Assembly: GCF_016405855.1 (NCBI RefSeq)
Contig: NZ_JAEFCA010000004.1
Location: 468,075 to 532,074 of the forward strand
Direction of reading: 5' to 3'
DNA length: 64,000 nucleotides
DNA from: Flavobacterium sp. IB48
Lineage (GTDB): Bacteria; Bacteroidota; Bacteroidia; Flavobacteriales; Flavobacteriaceae
Under the pieces are notes generated by a model. The model did not search any database. It was not told the DNA's origin and saw only the letters and a list, made by a program, of their open reading frames with translations. The stretch's first letter is position 1, and every line of letters starts with the position of its first letter. This document shows positions 1-10,812 of this stretch, piece by piece. The position numbers were made by a program, and so were the translations under genes.

Positions 1-2672
1 ATCATAATAATTATTTGTATTTCGCCAATAACGACGGATTATTAGAATATAACGGAACTAGTTGGCAATTATATCCGGGGCCAAACGAAACTATTATTCG
101 TTCTGTAAAAGTAATTGGCAATAAAATTTATACAGGAAGTTATATGAATTTTGGTTTTTGGACCAGAAAAGAAGATGGAAAACTTAAATATACTTCGCTA
201 AGCGACGGTATAAAAAATAAGATCCTAGATGATGAACAGTTTTGGAATATTCTTAAATATGATCATTGGATTTTATTTCAGTCTTTAAACCGAATTTATA
301 TTTACGATACCAAAACGGGAAAGTTTAAAATAATTGCGCCCAAAAATGGTGTTGTAAAATCGTTTGCCTCGACAAATGCAATTTATTTTCAAACTTCTAA
401 AGAAGGGCTTTTTGAAATTGAAAGCGGTAGAGCAAAATTAATTTCAGATGATCCGATTTTAAAAAAGTTTACAGTTGCCAATATTTTTACGATAGATGAT
501 GGTTTATTGCTTCAAACGCAATTAGATGGTATTTACAAACTTTCGGGAAATTCTTTAACCCATGTTGTTACTGATGTTGATGCTGAATTAAAATCGAGTT
601 TTGTATACAGCAGCCAGCGCTTGCAGGACGGAAGTTTTGCTTTAGGAACTGTATCAAACGGAATTTTTATTTTATCTGATAAAGGAAAGCTCAAATACCA
701 TCTTACGCAGAGTAAAGGTTTAAGTAATAACACTGCTTTATCGCTTTTTGAAGATAAAGACCAAAATTTATGGACGGGACTTGATAACGGAATCAACTGC
801 ATCAATATGCAGTCGCCAGTGCATAGTTTTACAGATGATACGGGAGTTTTAGGAACGGTTTATGCATCTGCCATTCATAACGGAATGCTATATATAGGAA
901 CCAATCAGGGATTGTTTTGCAAGCCTAATCAAAGTAATTCAGAATTTAAGTTTATAAATGGAACAAAAGGGCAGGTATGGTCTTTATTTGTTTATGATAA
1001 TACGCTTTTCTGCGGACATGATTCGGGAACTTTTATTGTGGTAAATGAAACCGCCAAGAGTATATTTTCGGCTTCTGGAACCTGGAAATTCGAGCATATT
1101 CCAGGAAATAAAAATCAGTTGCTTCAAGGAAATTATTATGGCATTTCGGTTTTAGAAAAAAGAAACAATCAATGGGTTTTTAGAAATAAAATTCAAGGTT
1201 TTGATTATTCTTCTCGATATTTTGAAATAGGAAACGATTTTGATGTTTATGTAAGCCATGAATACAAAGGAATTTTTAGATTAAAACTTGATAAATCATT
1301 ATTAAAAACACAAGGCTTTTTTGCTTACAAAAGTCCAGATAAAGGTAAATATGCTAGTTTAACAAAATTCAACAATTCGATTTACTATGCTTATAAAGGC
1401 GGTATTTTTAAATTGAATGCTAAGACAAGACAATTTGTAAAAGACAGCGTATTAAGTTCCATTTTTGAAAAAGACGAATATACATCTGGTAAATTAATAG
1501 TTGATAATTCTAATAAAATCTGGCTTTTCTCCAAAAACTACATTCATTATTTCTCGGCAAGTAAACTAAGTAATCAATTAAAAGAAAATTTAATTCCGAT
1601 ACCTTCTTCTTTGACCAACTCGATGTTAGGTTATGAGAATATCACGCAGATTTCTAAATCTACTTATTTAATAGGAACTACAGACGGGTATTATACATTA
1701 AATATTGACGACTTAAGTTTTAAAAACTACAATGTTTTTATTACAGATATTACCATCAATAAGCAAAATGAAACTTTTAAAAATGTGGGTATTTTAAGTG
1801 AAGGAAGCTTCAAATTTGATGAAAATAATATAACGCTCAATTATACAGTTCCAGAATATAATAAGTACATTAATTCTGAATACCAATATTTATTGGAAGG
1901 TTTTCAGAATGAATGGAGCGAATGGAGTACAAAAGCAACTGTAAATTTTAAAAATCTACCTCCAGGAAAATATACCTTTAGAGTAAGAGCTAAATATGCG
2001 AATACCATTTTGCAGAATACTGCTTCGTATACATTTGTAGTTTTAAAACCTTGGTATTTAACAAATCTGGCTTACTTTATTTATTTCCTCTTACTGCTAA
2101 CAATGGCTTATTTTATTAATAAGGCATATCGAAATTATTATCAAAAGCAAAAAGAAAAACTAATAGAAGAAAATAATCTTTTGTTAGAAATTAAAGAGCT
2201 TGAAAACGAACAGCAGTTAATGAAACTTCGCAACGAACAGCTTTCGCAGGATGTTGATAATAAAAACCGCGAATTGGCAGTTTCGACCATGAGTTTGAAT
2301 AGTAAAAACGAATTATTGGCTTTTATTAAGGAAGATTTGAAAAAAACTGCTCAAAACGATAGTTCAAATATCAAATCTGTAATTAGCACCATAAATAAAA
2401 ATATTACCGAAGAAGATTCTTGGAATGTATTTAAGGAAGCATTTGATAACGCCGACAAAGATTTCTTGAAAAGGATTAAACAAATGCATCCCGCCTTAAC
2501 GCCTAACGACCTGCGTTTATGTGCCTATTTGAGACTAAATCTTTCATCAAAAGAAATAGCTCCAATGTTTAATATTTCAGTGAGAAGCGTTGAAATAAAA
2601 AGATACCGTTTGAGAAAGAAAATGGATTTGCAGCACGAAAACGGTTTAGTTGAATATATTTTGGCTGTATAG
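1..2672 (+). CDS. Propeller / Y_Y_Y / LuxR-type HTH membrane regulator, 5' end outside window
   Basis: This is the C-terminal ~890 residues of a PUL regulator of the Bacteroidota 'triple-tyrosine' class. The frame is open from base 3 and runs off the left edge, so the TTG at 15 is an internal leucine, not a start. Short propeller repeats fill roughly the first 600 residues (for example LYFANNDGLLEYNG and LFEDKDQNLWTGLDNGI). A Y_Y_Y domain lies at about 613-675, one membrane helix at about 678-702, a coiled coil follows, and a GerE/LuxR helix-turn-helix occupies the last 60 residues (LSSKEIAPMFNISVRSVEIK). No histidine kinase or receiver domain is seen, so ligand sensing in the periplasm would pass straight to DNA binding. 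It sits just upstream of susC on the same strand and very likely controls that locus. The ligand is inferred from the GH16 genes. Confidence 0.88.
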   Translation, partial: HNNYLYFANNDGLLEYNGTSWQLYPGPNETIIRSVKVIGNKIYTGSYMNFGFWTRKEDGKLKYTSLSDGIKNKILDDEQFWNILKYDHWILFQSLNRIYIYDTKTGKFKIIAPKNGVVKSFASTNAIYFQTSKEGLFEIESGRAKLISDDPILKKFTVANIFTIDDGLLLQTQLDGIYKLSGNSLTHVVTDVDAELKSSFVYSSQRLQDGSFALGTVSNGIFILSDKGKLKYHLTQSKGLSNNTALSLFEDKDQNLWTGLDNGINCINMQSPVHSFTDDTGVLGTVYASAIHNGMLYIGTNQGLFCKPNQSNSEFKFINGTKGQVWSLFVYDNTLFCGHDSGTFIVVNETAKSIFSASGTWKFEHIPGNKNQLLQGNYYGISVLEKRNNQWVFRNKIQGFDYSSRYFEIGNDFDVYVSHEYKGIFRLKLDKSLLKTQGFFAYKSPDKGKYASLTKFNNSIYYAYKGGIFKLNAKTRQFVKDSVLSSIFEKDEYTSGKLIVDNSNKIWLFSKNYIHYFSASKLSNQLKENLIPIPSSLTNSMLGYENITQISKSTYLIGTTDGYYTLNIDDLSFKNYNVFITDITINKQNETFKNVGILSEGSFKFDENNITLNYTVPEYNKYINSEYQYLLEGFQNEWSEWSTKATVNFKNLPPGKYTFRVRAKYANTILQNTASYTFVVLKPWYLTNLAYFIYFLLLLTMAYFINKAYRNYYQKQKEKLIEENNLLLEIKELENEQQLMKLRNEQLSQDVDNKNRELAVSTMSLNSKNELLAFIKEDLKKTAQNDSSNIKSVISTINKNITEEDSWNVFKEAFDNADKDFLKRIKQMHPALTPNDLRLCAYLRLNLSSKEIAPMFNISVRSVEIKRYRLRKKMDLQHENGLVEYILAV

Positions 2673-2808
2673 TATTTTAAAAAACGGCTCTAAATAACTA
2701 TACATTACCTCAACATTAAGCTTTTGTTGGGAAATTGCGCGCTAAATGTTAAGAAAATTAACATTGATAAATTATAGTTATACAACGGTATTTTTTATTA
2801 TATCCTGA

Positions 2809-2841
2809 TTTTGCAGTATATTTTTTTGTGATGTATGTTTT
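2809..2841 (+). promoter_or_regulatory. Candidate promoter of the SusCD operon
   Basis: TTTTG at 2809-2813, a 20-nt spacer, then TATGTTTT at 2834-2841, one mismatch from the Bacteroidota -7 element TAnnTTTG. It would give a leader of about 65 nt before the susC ATG. Seen by eye only; no transcript data. Confidence 0.4.
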
Positions 2842-2913
2842 TTGTTGAGGTTAATTTTATCGTTTTCATAAATGGAACAAATAAATTTAGCTTTCAATAA
2901 AAACTAACTAATT

Positions 2914-5900
2914 ATGAAATCTAAATTATTACTGCCAGTATTATTACTGTTTACATCTTTTGCATTTTCGCAAAACTTAGATGTATCAGGAACGGTACTT
3001 GATGCTTCTGGATTATCATTGCCAGGCGTAAACGTAAAGGTTAAAAATTCGTCTAAAAGTACAACCACAGACTTTGACGGATCTTTTAAACTGACTGATG
3101 TTCCAAAAGGAACCACAATTGTTGTAAGTTATATTGGTTACAGAACGCAAGAAGTTGCTGTTTCTGGAACTAAAATGACGATTAGAATGAACGACGATAC
3201 CAAGTCACTTGACGAAGTCGTTGTTATTGGTTACGGTACTCAAAAGAAAAGAGAGGTTACTGGAGCTGTAGCTGTTGTAGACAGTAAAACACTAGATGTC
3301 TTGAAACCAGCAAGAATCGAACAAGCTCTACAAGGAACAATTTCGGGTGTGAATGTCACGACGCAGTCAGGAGCGCCAGGAGCACCGCTTGATATCCGTA
3401 TTCGTGGTATAGCCACAAATGGTGAAAACAAACCTGCCACTATTATTGATGGATATGTTGGTGATTTAGGACTTTTGAATCCTAACGACATTGAAACAAT
3501 TACGGTTTTAAAAGATTCGCAGGCAGCTATTTATGGAGTTCTTGGAGCAAACGGAATCATTTTGGTTACTACTAAAATGGGGAAAAAGAATTCTAAAACT
3601 AGAGTTTCTTTTAATAGTTATGCCGGTTTTCAGCAGACTTCAAGAAAAATGCCAACTTTAAATGCTACAGAATATGCTTTGCTTTTAAATGAAAGTTATG
3701 CAAACGGTGGAAAACCAATCCCTTATCCTAATGTAAGTGGGTTAGGAAAAGGAACAGATTGGCAGGATGAAGTTTTTCAAAATGCTCCAATTATTAATAA
3801 CGATTTGACAATTTCTGGAGGATCAGATAAAATTACTTATTCTATCAGTGGTTCTCATTTAGATCAGGAAGGTATTGTTGGCGGAGATAAATCTGGCTTT
3901 TTAAGAAATACAGCCAGAATTGCTCTTGGTGCTGATTTAAGTGATAAAATCAAATTAAAGACTAACGTTATTTATACGTATTTTACGAGAAATACATTAA
4001 ATGAAAATGGTCTGGGTTCTGTACTATTTAATGCTTTAAACGTTCCGGCAACCTTAAGTCCGTACGATGCAAATGGTGATTTTAGTCTAGTACCTAGTAC
4101 AACAGGTTTAGGAACAGAAATTATTAACCCGTTAGCACAAATTGCAAATACGTACAATGATTATAACTACAAAAAATTAAACGGAAATTTTGGTTTAGAT
4201 TATAAAATCTTTAAAGGATTTACCTTATCAAGTTCTATAGGTTTTAATACGTCAAACAGCGAATCAAAAACGTTTAATAAACAAATTAGTTATGGCGGAA
4301 AAGTTTTTGATGTACAGAGAAGTTCTGTTACTCAAGGAGCTGTAAATGATAACAATTATTCATTTGACCTTTTTGGAACATACAATACAAAAATTGCAGA
4401 AGCACATAATATTACCGGAACTTTAGGAACAACAATTTTTAAAGAATGGGGTAACGGATTATATGCAACTGGTTTTGATGTACCAAATAATGCATGGGAA
4501 AATGCAGATATCTCTTTAACAAAAGGAATTTCAAATACACTTACAAACAGTGCTTATGTGTATGATCAAAGAAGACTTTCTTATTTTGGAAGATTACAAT
4601 ACGATTTCAAAGGAAAATATTTACTTTCTGCTATAATTAGACGTGATTCTTCTACAAAATTTGGCCCTGGCAATAAAGTAGGTTATTTTCCTTCTGTAAC
4701 GGCAGGATGGGTAGTTTCTGATGAGAGTTTCTTTGGAGAGTCAAAATTTGTAAACTTCTTGAAATTTAGAGCAAGTTATGGAACTTTAGGAAATGATCAG
4801 ATTCCTAATCTTGGCTATTTAGGACTTTTAAATGGAGAAGCAACCTACGTATTTGATGGTACTTTAGTAAACGGAACAGCAAACGGGCAAGTGCCAAATC
4901 CAAATTTAAAATGGGAACAAGCTCAAAAGTTTGATGTTGGTTTAGATTTAAAAATATTAAATGATAAAATATTTATCGCAGCAGATTATTTTTCAGATAT
5001 CAGAAAAGATTTATTGATTCCTAATATTCCAGTTTCAGGTATTAACGGTACCGGAGCGCCGGGTGCCAGCGCGCCAACTTTGAACGCAGGAACAGTTAAA
5101 AATTCTGGTTTTGAATTTGCGATCGATTATAAAGATAAATTTTCTGATGATTTTACTTTCAGTATAGGTTACAATGTTACTTTCCTGAAAAACAAAGTTA
5201 CTGAAGTAAATAACGGAACAGGATTTATTGAAGGCGGTGCTTTTGGTGTCGGACAGCCAGCTCCTTCAAGAATGGAAGTAGGTAGACCAATGGGATATTT
5301 TTATGGATATAAAACCGATGGAATTTTTCAAAGCCAAGCCGAAGTTGATGCACATCCATCACAGTTAGCTTTAGGAGCAAATGCTGCGCCTGGAGACATT
5401 CGTTATGTTGATTTAAACGGAGACGGTGTAATTGATACAAAAGATAAAACCAATATTGGAGATCCAATTCCAGATGCTACAATGGGTTTCAATTTGCAAT
5501 TAAATTACAAAGCTCTTGATTTTGCTGTATTTACATTTGCATCAATAGGAAACGATATGGTTCGTAACTACGAAAGAACACTTTCTGATGCTAATCGTAT
5601 TAATTATGTTTTAGACAGATGGACAGGACCAGGCACAAGTAATTCTACGCCAAGAGTAACAACAGGAGCAACATCTAATAATGTATTCTCTGATTATTTT
5701 GTAGAAGATGCTTCTTATTTAAGAATTCAAAATGTACAACTTGGTTATACACTTAATCCGGAAATATCAAAAAGAGCAGGAGTTTCTAAATTAAGACTTT
5801 ATGCAGGAGTAAATAATCTTTACACCTTTACAAAATACAAAGGTTTTGATCCAGGTGCTTCTTTTGGTCCTACTAATAGAGACAATACTTCACAGTCTCC

Positions 5901-5976
5901 TATTGGAGCTGGAATCGATTATGGTTTCTATCCAATTCCAAGAACATATTTAATGGGCTTAAACATTAATTTTTAA
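2914..5976 (+). CDS. SusC/RagA-family TonB-linked outer-membrane glycan transporter
   Basis: A 1020-residue TonB-dependent transporter expected to import oligosaccharides across the outer membrane together with the SusD lipoprotein encoded 11 nt downstream. A signal peptide (about 1-19, ending FAFSQ) is followed by a carboxypeptidase-regulatory-like domain (about 22-95), the hallmark SLDEVVVIGYGTQ segment, a plug domain (about 115-220) and a long beta-barrel ending in an aromatic residue (GLNINF). Length and order are standard for SusC. Substrate cannot be read from SusC alone; the adjacent GH16 genes point to laminarin or a similar beta-1,3-glucan. Start chosen at the ATG that opens the signal peptide. 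Confidence 0.95.
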   Translation: MKSKLLLPVLLLFTSFAFSQNLDVSGTVLDASGLSLPGVNVKVKNSSKSTTTDFDGSFKLTDVPKGTTIVVSYIGYRTQEVAVSGTKMTIRMNDDTKSLDEVVVIGYGTQKKREVTGAVAVVDSKTLDVLKPARIEQALQGTISGVNVTTQSGAPGAPLDIRIRGIATNGENKPATIIDGYVGDLGLLNPNDIETITVLKDSQAAIYGVLGANGIILVTTKMGKKNSKTRVSFNSYAGFQQTSRKMPTLNATEYALLLNESYANGGKPIPYPNVSGLGKGTDWQDEVFQNAPIINNDLTISGGSDKITYSISGSHLDQEGIVGGDKSGFLRNTARIALGADLSDKIKLKTNVIYTYFTRNTLNENGLGSVLFNALNVPATLSPYDANGDFSLVPSTTGLGTEIINPLAQIANTYNDYNYKKLNGNFGLDYKIFKGFTLSSSIGFNTSNSESKTFNKQISYGGKVFDVQRSSVTQGAVNDNNYSFDLFGTYNTKIAEAHNITGTLGTTIFKEWGNGLYATGFDVPNNAWENADISLTKGISNTLTNSAYVYDQRRLSYFGRLQYDFKGKYLLSAIIRRDSSTKFGPGNKVGYFPSVTAGWVVSDESFFGESKFVNFLKFRASYGTLGNDQIPNLGYLGLLNGEATYVFDGTLVNGTANGQVPNPNLKWEQAQKFDVGLDLKILNDKIFIAADYFSDIRKDLLIPNIPVSGINGTGAPGASAPTLNAGTVKNSGFEFAIDYKDKFSDDFTFSIGYNVTFLKNKVTEVNNGTGFIEGGAFGVGQPAPSRMEVGRPMGYFYGYKTDGIFQSQAEVDAHPSQLALGANAAPGDIRYVDLNGDGVIDTKDKTNIGDPIPDATMGFNLQLNYKALDFAVFTFASIGNDMVRNYERTLSDANRINYVLDRWTGPGTSNSTPRVTTGATSNNVFSDYFVEDASYLRIQNVQLGYTLNPEISKRAGVSKLRLYAGVNNLYTFTKYKGFDPGASFGPTNRDNTSQSPIGAGIDYGFYPIPRTYLMGLNINF

Positions 5977-5987
5977 TTTCAGTTAAA

Positions 5988-7487
5988 ATGAAAAAGTATT
6001 TATTTATATCCACTATAACACTGGTTTTTTTCTCGACCGTACTAACATCATGTTCGGATGAGTTTGTAGATCCAAAACCAGAATATTCTATCGACTCAGA
6101 GAATTATTTTAATTCTAAAGAAGAATATGACAATGCATTAATTGCAGCTTACGATTTACTGCAGTCTTCTTATGTAAATGTTTTATTAGGAGAAATTGCT
6201 TCAGATAATACACTTTGTGGAGGAGAAAGTCCAACCGATGTAATTGGTTTTCAGCAGATCGATGATATGATTCATACACCTGTAAATAGCAATTTAAGAG
6301 ACATCTGGAATTGGATGTTTGCTGGTGTTCAAAGAGCCAATTATATTCTTGAATTTCAAAACAAAACAGATTTTCCGGGAAAAGCCCAAGTTATTGCAGA
6401 AGCACGTTTTTTAAGAGCGTACTATCAGTTTGAGTTAGTTAAATGGTTTGGAGGTATCCCAATGAAAGGCGATGCGAGATTTAAAATTGGCGATGAAAAG
6501 ACAATTCCCCGATCGTCTGTTGAAGAAGTTTACGCTTCTATAGAAGCCGATTTAATTTTCGCATCTGCTAATCTATCTCCAAACGCAGCACAGCAAGGAC
6601 GTATAACAAAAGGTGCAGCTCAGGCATTATTAGGAAAAGCATATTTGTACCAAAATAAATTTGCACAGGCAGCAGCTTCGTTTGACGCTGTTATTACTTC
6701 TGGAAAATACAAATTGGTAACAGATTACAACTCAATGTTTGAAGCAGAAGGAGAAAACGGAACAGAATCTATTTTTGAAGTTCAGTATACAGATGTTGAA
6801 GGAGCAGGATTTGGATGTTTGCAGTGTAGTGAAGGAAACGTAGCAGTTGGTTTTAACGGTATTCGTAACTATTCAGGTCCTTTATTTTCTTCTGGGTACA
6901 GTTTTAATATTCCAACTCAAGATTCGTTTGATGCCTTTAAAACTGGAGATAAACGTAAAGACGTTGCCATCTTAGATATCAACGCATGGGCTTTGGCTAA
7001 TGCTTCTTACGACAATGGAAACGGTATTACATTCGGAAAAGGAAATGAAGATACAGGTTTCTTCAATAGAAAATATCTGCCAAGAAAAAGAAGTAAAGAT
7101 GCAGCAGGAGATTTGAATTTAACAAATCCAAACAACTACAGAGCGATTCGTTATGCAGATGTATTGTTAATGGCTGCAGAGGCTTATAATAGAGGCGGAA
7201 TTGATGATGGAAAAGCAAGAACGTATTTAAATGAGGTGAGAAGACGTGCATTTGGAGATACAAATCATGACATTGCAACTTCTGGCGCAGCTCTTACAGA
7301 TAATATTTTAGACGAAAGAAGACTTGAGCTTTTTGGAGAAGGACATCGTTTCTTTGACTTAGTAAGAACTGGTAAAGCTGCAGGAACTATTCCTGGCTTT
7401 AAAGCAAATAAAAACGAATTATTTCCAATTCCAATTGAAGAAATTCAGTTTGCAAACGGAAACTGGGCACAAAATCCTGGATACTAA
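5988..7487 (+). CDS. SusD/RagB-family glycan-binding lipoprotein
   Basis: A 499-residue surface lipoprotein that forms the lid of the SusC transporter and captures oligosaccharide. The signal peptide ends in a lipobox with Cys22 (LTSCSDE), and SDE after the Cys suits export to the cell surface. The N-terminal half has the SusD TPR-like helices (for example ARFLRAYYQFELVKWFGGIP), and the C-terminus carries the family ending PIPIEEI...QNPGY. Eleven bases separate it from susC and 12 from the next gene, so the genes are almost surely cotranscribed. Confidence 0.95.
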   Translation: MKKYLFISTITLVFFSTVLTSCSDEFVDPKPEYSIDSENYFNSKEEYDNALIAAYDLLQSSYVNVLLGEIASDNTLCGGESPTDVIGFQQIDDMIHTPVNSNLRDIWNWMFAGVQRANYILEFQNKTDFPGKAQVIAEARFLRAYYQFELVKWFGGIPMKGDARFKIGDEKTIPRSSVEEVYASIEADLIFASANLSPNAAQQGRITKGAAQALLGKAYLYQNKFAQAAASFDAVITSGKYKLVTDYNSMFEAEGENGTESIFEVQYTDVEGAGFGCLQCSEGNVAVGFNGIRNYSGPLFSSGYSFNIPTQDSFDAFKTGDKRKDVAILDINAWALANASYDNGNGITFGKGNEDTGFFNRKYLPRKRSKDAAGDLNLTNPNNYRAIRYADVLLMAAEAYNRGGIDDGKARTYLNEVRRRAFGDTNHDIATSGAALTDNILDERRLELFGEGHRFFDLVRTGKAAGTIPGFKANKNELFPIPIEEIQFANGNWAQNPGY

Positions 7488-7499
7488 AAAACATCAATT

Positions 7500-9110
7500 A
7501 TGAAAAAAATACATTTTATTATAAATTTTTTCGTTTTGGCAGTACTCATAGGCTGTGCAAACGATGACTTAGATATTGATTTAGACGGAATAGCTGCACC
7601 AACAAATATTTCGGTTTTAACAACAGTTACGCAGGATAATACTGGAAAAGTTACTTTCCTGCCAAAAGGTGAAGGTGCATCACAGTACAAAATTAGTTTT
7701 GGCGACGGAACACCTGACTCTGATTATGCAGGAGTTGGATCGACTATTTCTCATATTTATAAAGAAGGTGTTTATAAGTCTAAAATTATTGCATCTGGAC
7801 TTAACGGAAAAACAGCCGAAATAGAAAAAGAAGTAGTGGTTTCTTTTAGAGCTCCAGAAAATTTAAAAGTTGTAGTAACAAATGATAAATTAGTTTCTAA
7901 TAAAGTAACCGTTACAGCAACTGCAGATTTTGCTTTGTTTTACGATGTGTATTTTGGAGAAGCAGGACATCCTGATCCAATTTCGGCTAATAATGGAGAG
8001 CCAGCTTCATATACTTATCAGGCACCAGGAGTTTATACGATTAGAGTAGTTTCTAAAAGTGCAGCTATTAAAACAACTGAACATACAGAAGAAGTTACCG
8101 CAAAATTGGTGTTAAACCCAACAACATCTGCACCTGCGCAGCCAGGTAGACAAGCGGGAGATGTTATTTCTATTTTCAGTTCTAAATATACAGACCTTGC
8201 AGGAACTAATTTTAATCCAGGATGGGGACAATCAACAACGTTTGCTGAATTTGATTTAGACGGAGATAAAATGTTGAACTATAATAACCTAAACTATCAA
8301 GGAATTGGTTTGGCAGACGGTGTAACTATAGATGTTTCAGAAATGGAATACATTCACATGGACGTATGGACAGCAGATTTAGATAAATTGGCCATATTCC
8401 TTATTAGTCAAAATAAACCAAATGGAGAAAGAAAGGTTGTAAAAGATCTTACGGCAAAACAATGGACAAGTATTGATATTCCAATTTCGGACTTTACAAG
8501 TCAGACTGGTTTTACAGTTACAGATATTTACCAATTAAAATTAGACTCAGATCCAACACCAGGTAAGAATATTTATATCGATAATATTTATTTCTATAAA
8601 ACAGCTTCTCAATCAATAGGGTTGCCAATTGATTTCGAATCTACGAGTTTAACTTACGCTTGGGGCGGATTTGGAAGTGTAGATGCTTCTGTCGTTGCAA
8701 ATCCTAATAAAACCGGACTAAATGTTTCTGATAAAGTAGTCAAATTAGACAAAAAGATAGGAGCAGAAACTTGGGGAGGAGCAAGTTTAAATCTTGAAAA
8801 TTCATTTGACGCTTCAAAAGGAACTAAAGTAAAAGTAACAGTTTGGTCGCCAAAAGCAGGAGCAAAAATATTATACAAAATGGAGCTTTCTACGTCACCA
8901 AAAGACGGTAATGGAAATCCAACTGTTTTTGTGCAGGTAGAGGTGCCGACAACGGTTGCTAATGGCTGGGAAGTATTGACATTTGATCTTACAACTGAAG
9001 CTTCTTTCAATAGCACTATAAAATACGACAGAGTAATTTTGTTTCCAGATTTTGGAACAACAGGAACAGGAGAAACGTATTACTTTGATGATATAAAACA
9101 ATCCAATTAA
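7500..9110 (+). CDS. PKD-domain surface glycan-binding lipoprotein (SusE/F position)
   Basis: A 536-residue lipoprotein with Cys19 (VLIGCAND). After the anchor come two PKD-like beta domains (about 35-115 with FGDGTPDSDYAG, and about 118-200). Two jelly-roll modules that look like carbohydrate-binding domains follow (about 225-370 and 375-536, the last ending GETYYFDDIKQSN). No catalytic motif is visible. Its place directly after susD is that of the SusE/SusF-type surface glycan-binding proteins, so binding of the polysaccharide at the cell surface is the inferred role. The 11-12 nt gaps on both sides support one operon. Confidence 0.82.
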   Translation: MKKIHFIINFFVLAVLIGCANDDLDIDLDGIAAPTNISVLTTVTQDNTGKVTFLPKGEGASQYKISFGDGTPDSDYAGVGSTISHIYKEGVYKSKIIASGLNGKTAEIEKEVVVSFRAPENLKVVVTNDKLVSNKVTVTATADFALFYDVYFGEAGHPDPISANNGEPASYTYQAPGVYTIRVVSKSAAIKTTEHTEEVTAKLVLNPTTSAPAQPGRQAGDVISIFSSKYTDLAGTNFNPGWGQSTTFAEFDLDGDKMLNYNNLNYQGIGLADGVTIDVSEMEYIHMDVWTADLDKLAIFLISQNKPNGERKVVKDLTAKQWTSIDIPISDFTSQTGFTVTDIYQLKLDSDPTPGKNIYIDNIYFYKTASQSIGLPIDFESTSLTYAWGGFGSVDASVVANPNKTGLNVSDKVVKLDKKIGAETWGGASLNLENSFDASKGTKVKVTVWSPKAGAKILYKMELSTSPKDGNGNPTVFVQVEVPTTVANGWEVLTFDLTTEASFNSTIKYDRVILFPDFGTTGTGETYYFDDIKQSN

Positions 9111-9121
9111 AACAAGAAATC

Positions 9122-10792
9122 ATGAGCAAAAAATTAATTATAAAGATAGTATCCTTATTTACGATTCTCTTGATGACGGGTTGTCAGAAAGACGATTATA
9201 CATTCGGATCAATAACTACGCCATCTAATTTAAAGGTAACAGCCGAAATTGTGGGTAAAACAGCCGATGCTCCTTATGGAGACGGATCTGGAATAGTAAA
9301 GTTTGTAGCAACAGCAGATAATGCCATTTCGTATAAATATGTTTATCCAGATGGATCTTCAGATAATGCTCCAAGTGGGAAAATCACTAAAAGATTTACC
9401 AAAACTGGAGTTAATACCTATACAGTAACTGTTCTAGCAACAGGAGCAGGAGGAGTGGCTACAAATACCACAATCGATGTTGAGGTGCAAAGTGATTTCA
9501 GCGACGATGAAGCAGTTCAATTGCTTACAGGCGGTTCTTCTAAAAAATGGTATTGGGCAGCAGCAGAACCAGCACATCTTGGTGTAGGACAGAACGATGG
9601 TGATGCAGCGAATAACTTCTTCCCTAATTATTATAAAGCAGGACCATTTGAAAAAGCAGGTTCTCCAAACAGCAGCTGTTTGTATGATAATGTATTAACA
9701 TTCTCTCTTGATGGTGAAGTGCTTAAATTCCAATTGGATAACGGTGGTGCAACATTCTTCAATAAAGATTTTGGAAGCGTTGCTGGAGCATCAGGTCTAT
9801 CAGAAGATATGTGTTTAAGCTATAATACTGGTGCTGCAAAAATAGTTTCATTAAGTCCTTCAGAATCTGTTGTAATGAATAATCCAGACCATGCAGAACA
9901 AACAAGAGGAACAACAATGAACTTCTCTGATAACGGATTTATGGGCTATTATATTGGTCAAAGTTCTTATGAAATTTTATCGCTTACAGCCAATAGAATG
10001 GTAGTTAGAGCTGTAATGGGAGGAAACCCTTCATTAGCTTGGTATCATACTTTTACAACTACACCACCAAATCCAAATCCAGAACCATCTATTGATTATA
10101 CAAAACTGGTTTTCGAAGATAATTTTGATAAAGATGGAGCACCAGATCCAACAAAATGGACCTACGATTTAGGACGTGGAAATAATGGCTGGGGAAATAA
10201 TGAAAAACAAAACTATACCAACTCAGCTTCAAATATTGTAGTTGAAGGTGGGTTTTTGAAAATCACGGCTAAAAAAGAAAATTCTGGCGGTGCAGAATAT
10301 TCATCTGCAAGATTAAAATCAGATGGGAAATATGCTTTTAAATATGGTAAAGTTGAGGTTCGAGCTAAATTGCCATCAGGTGGAGGAACTTGGCCTGCAA
10401 TCTGGATGCTTGGACAAAACTATGCAACTAAAGAATGGCCAGAATGTGGTGAAATTGATATTATGGAGCACGTTGGAAACAGCCAGAATTTAGTTCATGG
10501 AACTTTTCATTATCCTGGTCGTTCAGGCGGAAATGCCAATACGGCTTCTAAAACTATTCCAAATGTTTCAACAGAGTTTCATGTTTACAAAGCAGTTTGG
10601 AGTGCAGAAACTATCCAGCTTTACGCAGACGATGTGTTGATCCATACATTAGCAAATACAAGTTCTTTACCTTTTAACAGCGAATTTTTCTTGATTTTAA
10701 ATTTTGCTATGGGAGGTAATATGGGAGGCAATATTGATCCTGCTTTCACTCAATCTACAATGGAGATTGATTATGTTAGAGTTTATCAATAG
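9122..10792 (+). CDS. PKD-GH16 lipoprotein, probable surface endo-beta-1,3-glucanase (laminarinase)
   Basis: A 556-residue lipoprotein (Cys21 in LMTGCQKDD) with an N-terminal PKD-like domain (about 40-125), a middle domain of unknown fold (about 130-315) and a C-terminal glycoside hydrolase family 16 domain (about 325-556). The catalytic signature EIDIME is intact: nucleophile Glu444, Asp446 and acid/base Glu449. The continuation HVGN and the WPAIWML strand are typical of bacterial beta-1,3(4)-glucanases. It probably cuts laminarin on the cell surface into pieces taken up by SusCD. It is the last gene before a strong terminator. Confidence 0.9.
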   Translation: MSKKLIIKIVSLFTILLMTGCQKDDYTFGSITTPSNLKVTAEIVGKTADAPYGDGSGIVKFVATADNAISYKYVYPDGSSDNAPSGKITKRFTKTGVNTYTVTVLATGAGGVATNTTIDVEVQSDFSDDEAVQLLTGGSSKKWYWAAAEPAHLGVGQNDGDAANNFFPNYYKAGPFEKAGSPNSSCLYDNVLTFSLDGEVLKFQLDNGGATFFNKDFGSVAGASGLSEDMCLSYNTGAAKIVSLSPSESVVMNNPDHAEQTRGTTMNFSDNGFMGYYIGQSSYEILSLTANRMVVRAVMGGNPSLAWYHTFTTTPPNPNPEPSIDYTKLVFEDNFDKDGAPDPTKWTYDLGRGNNGWGNNEKQNYTNSASNIVVEGGFLKITAKKENSGGAEYSSARLKSDGKYAFKYGKVEVRAKLPSGGGTWPAIWMLGQNYATKEWPECGEIDIMEHVGNSQNLVHGTFHYPGRSGGNANTASKTIPNVSTEFHVYKAVWSAETIQLYADDVLIHTLANTSSLPFNSEFFLILNFAMGGNMGGNIDPAFTQSTMEIDYVRVYQ

Positions 10793-10812
10793 GTTGATTA
10801 ATTAGTAATTTT

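Noticed and set aside
15..17. TTG as a start of the first regulator.
   Set aside because: The frame continues to the window edge and the preceding residues fit the propeller repeat, so the gene is simply cut by the window.
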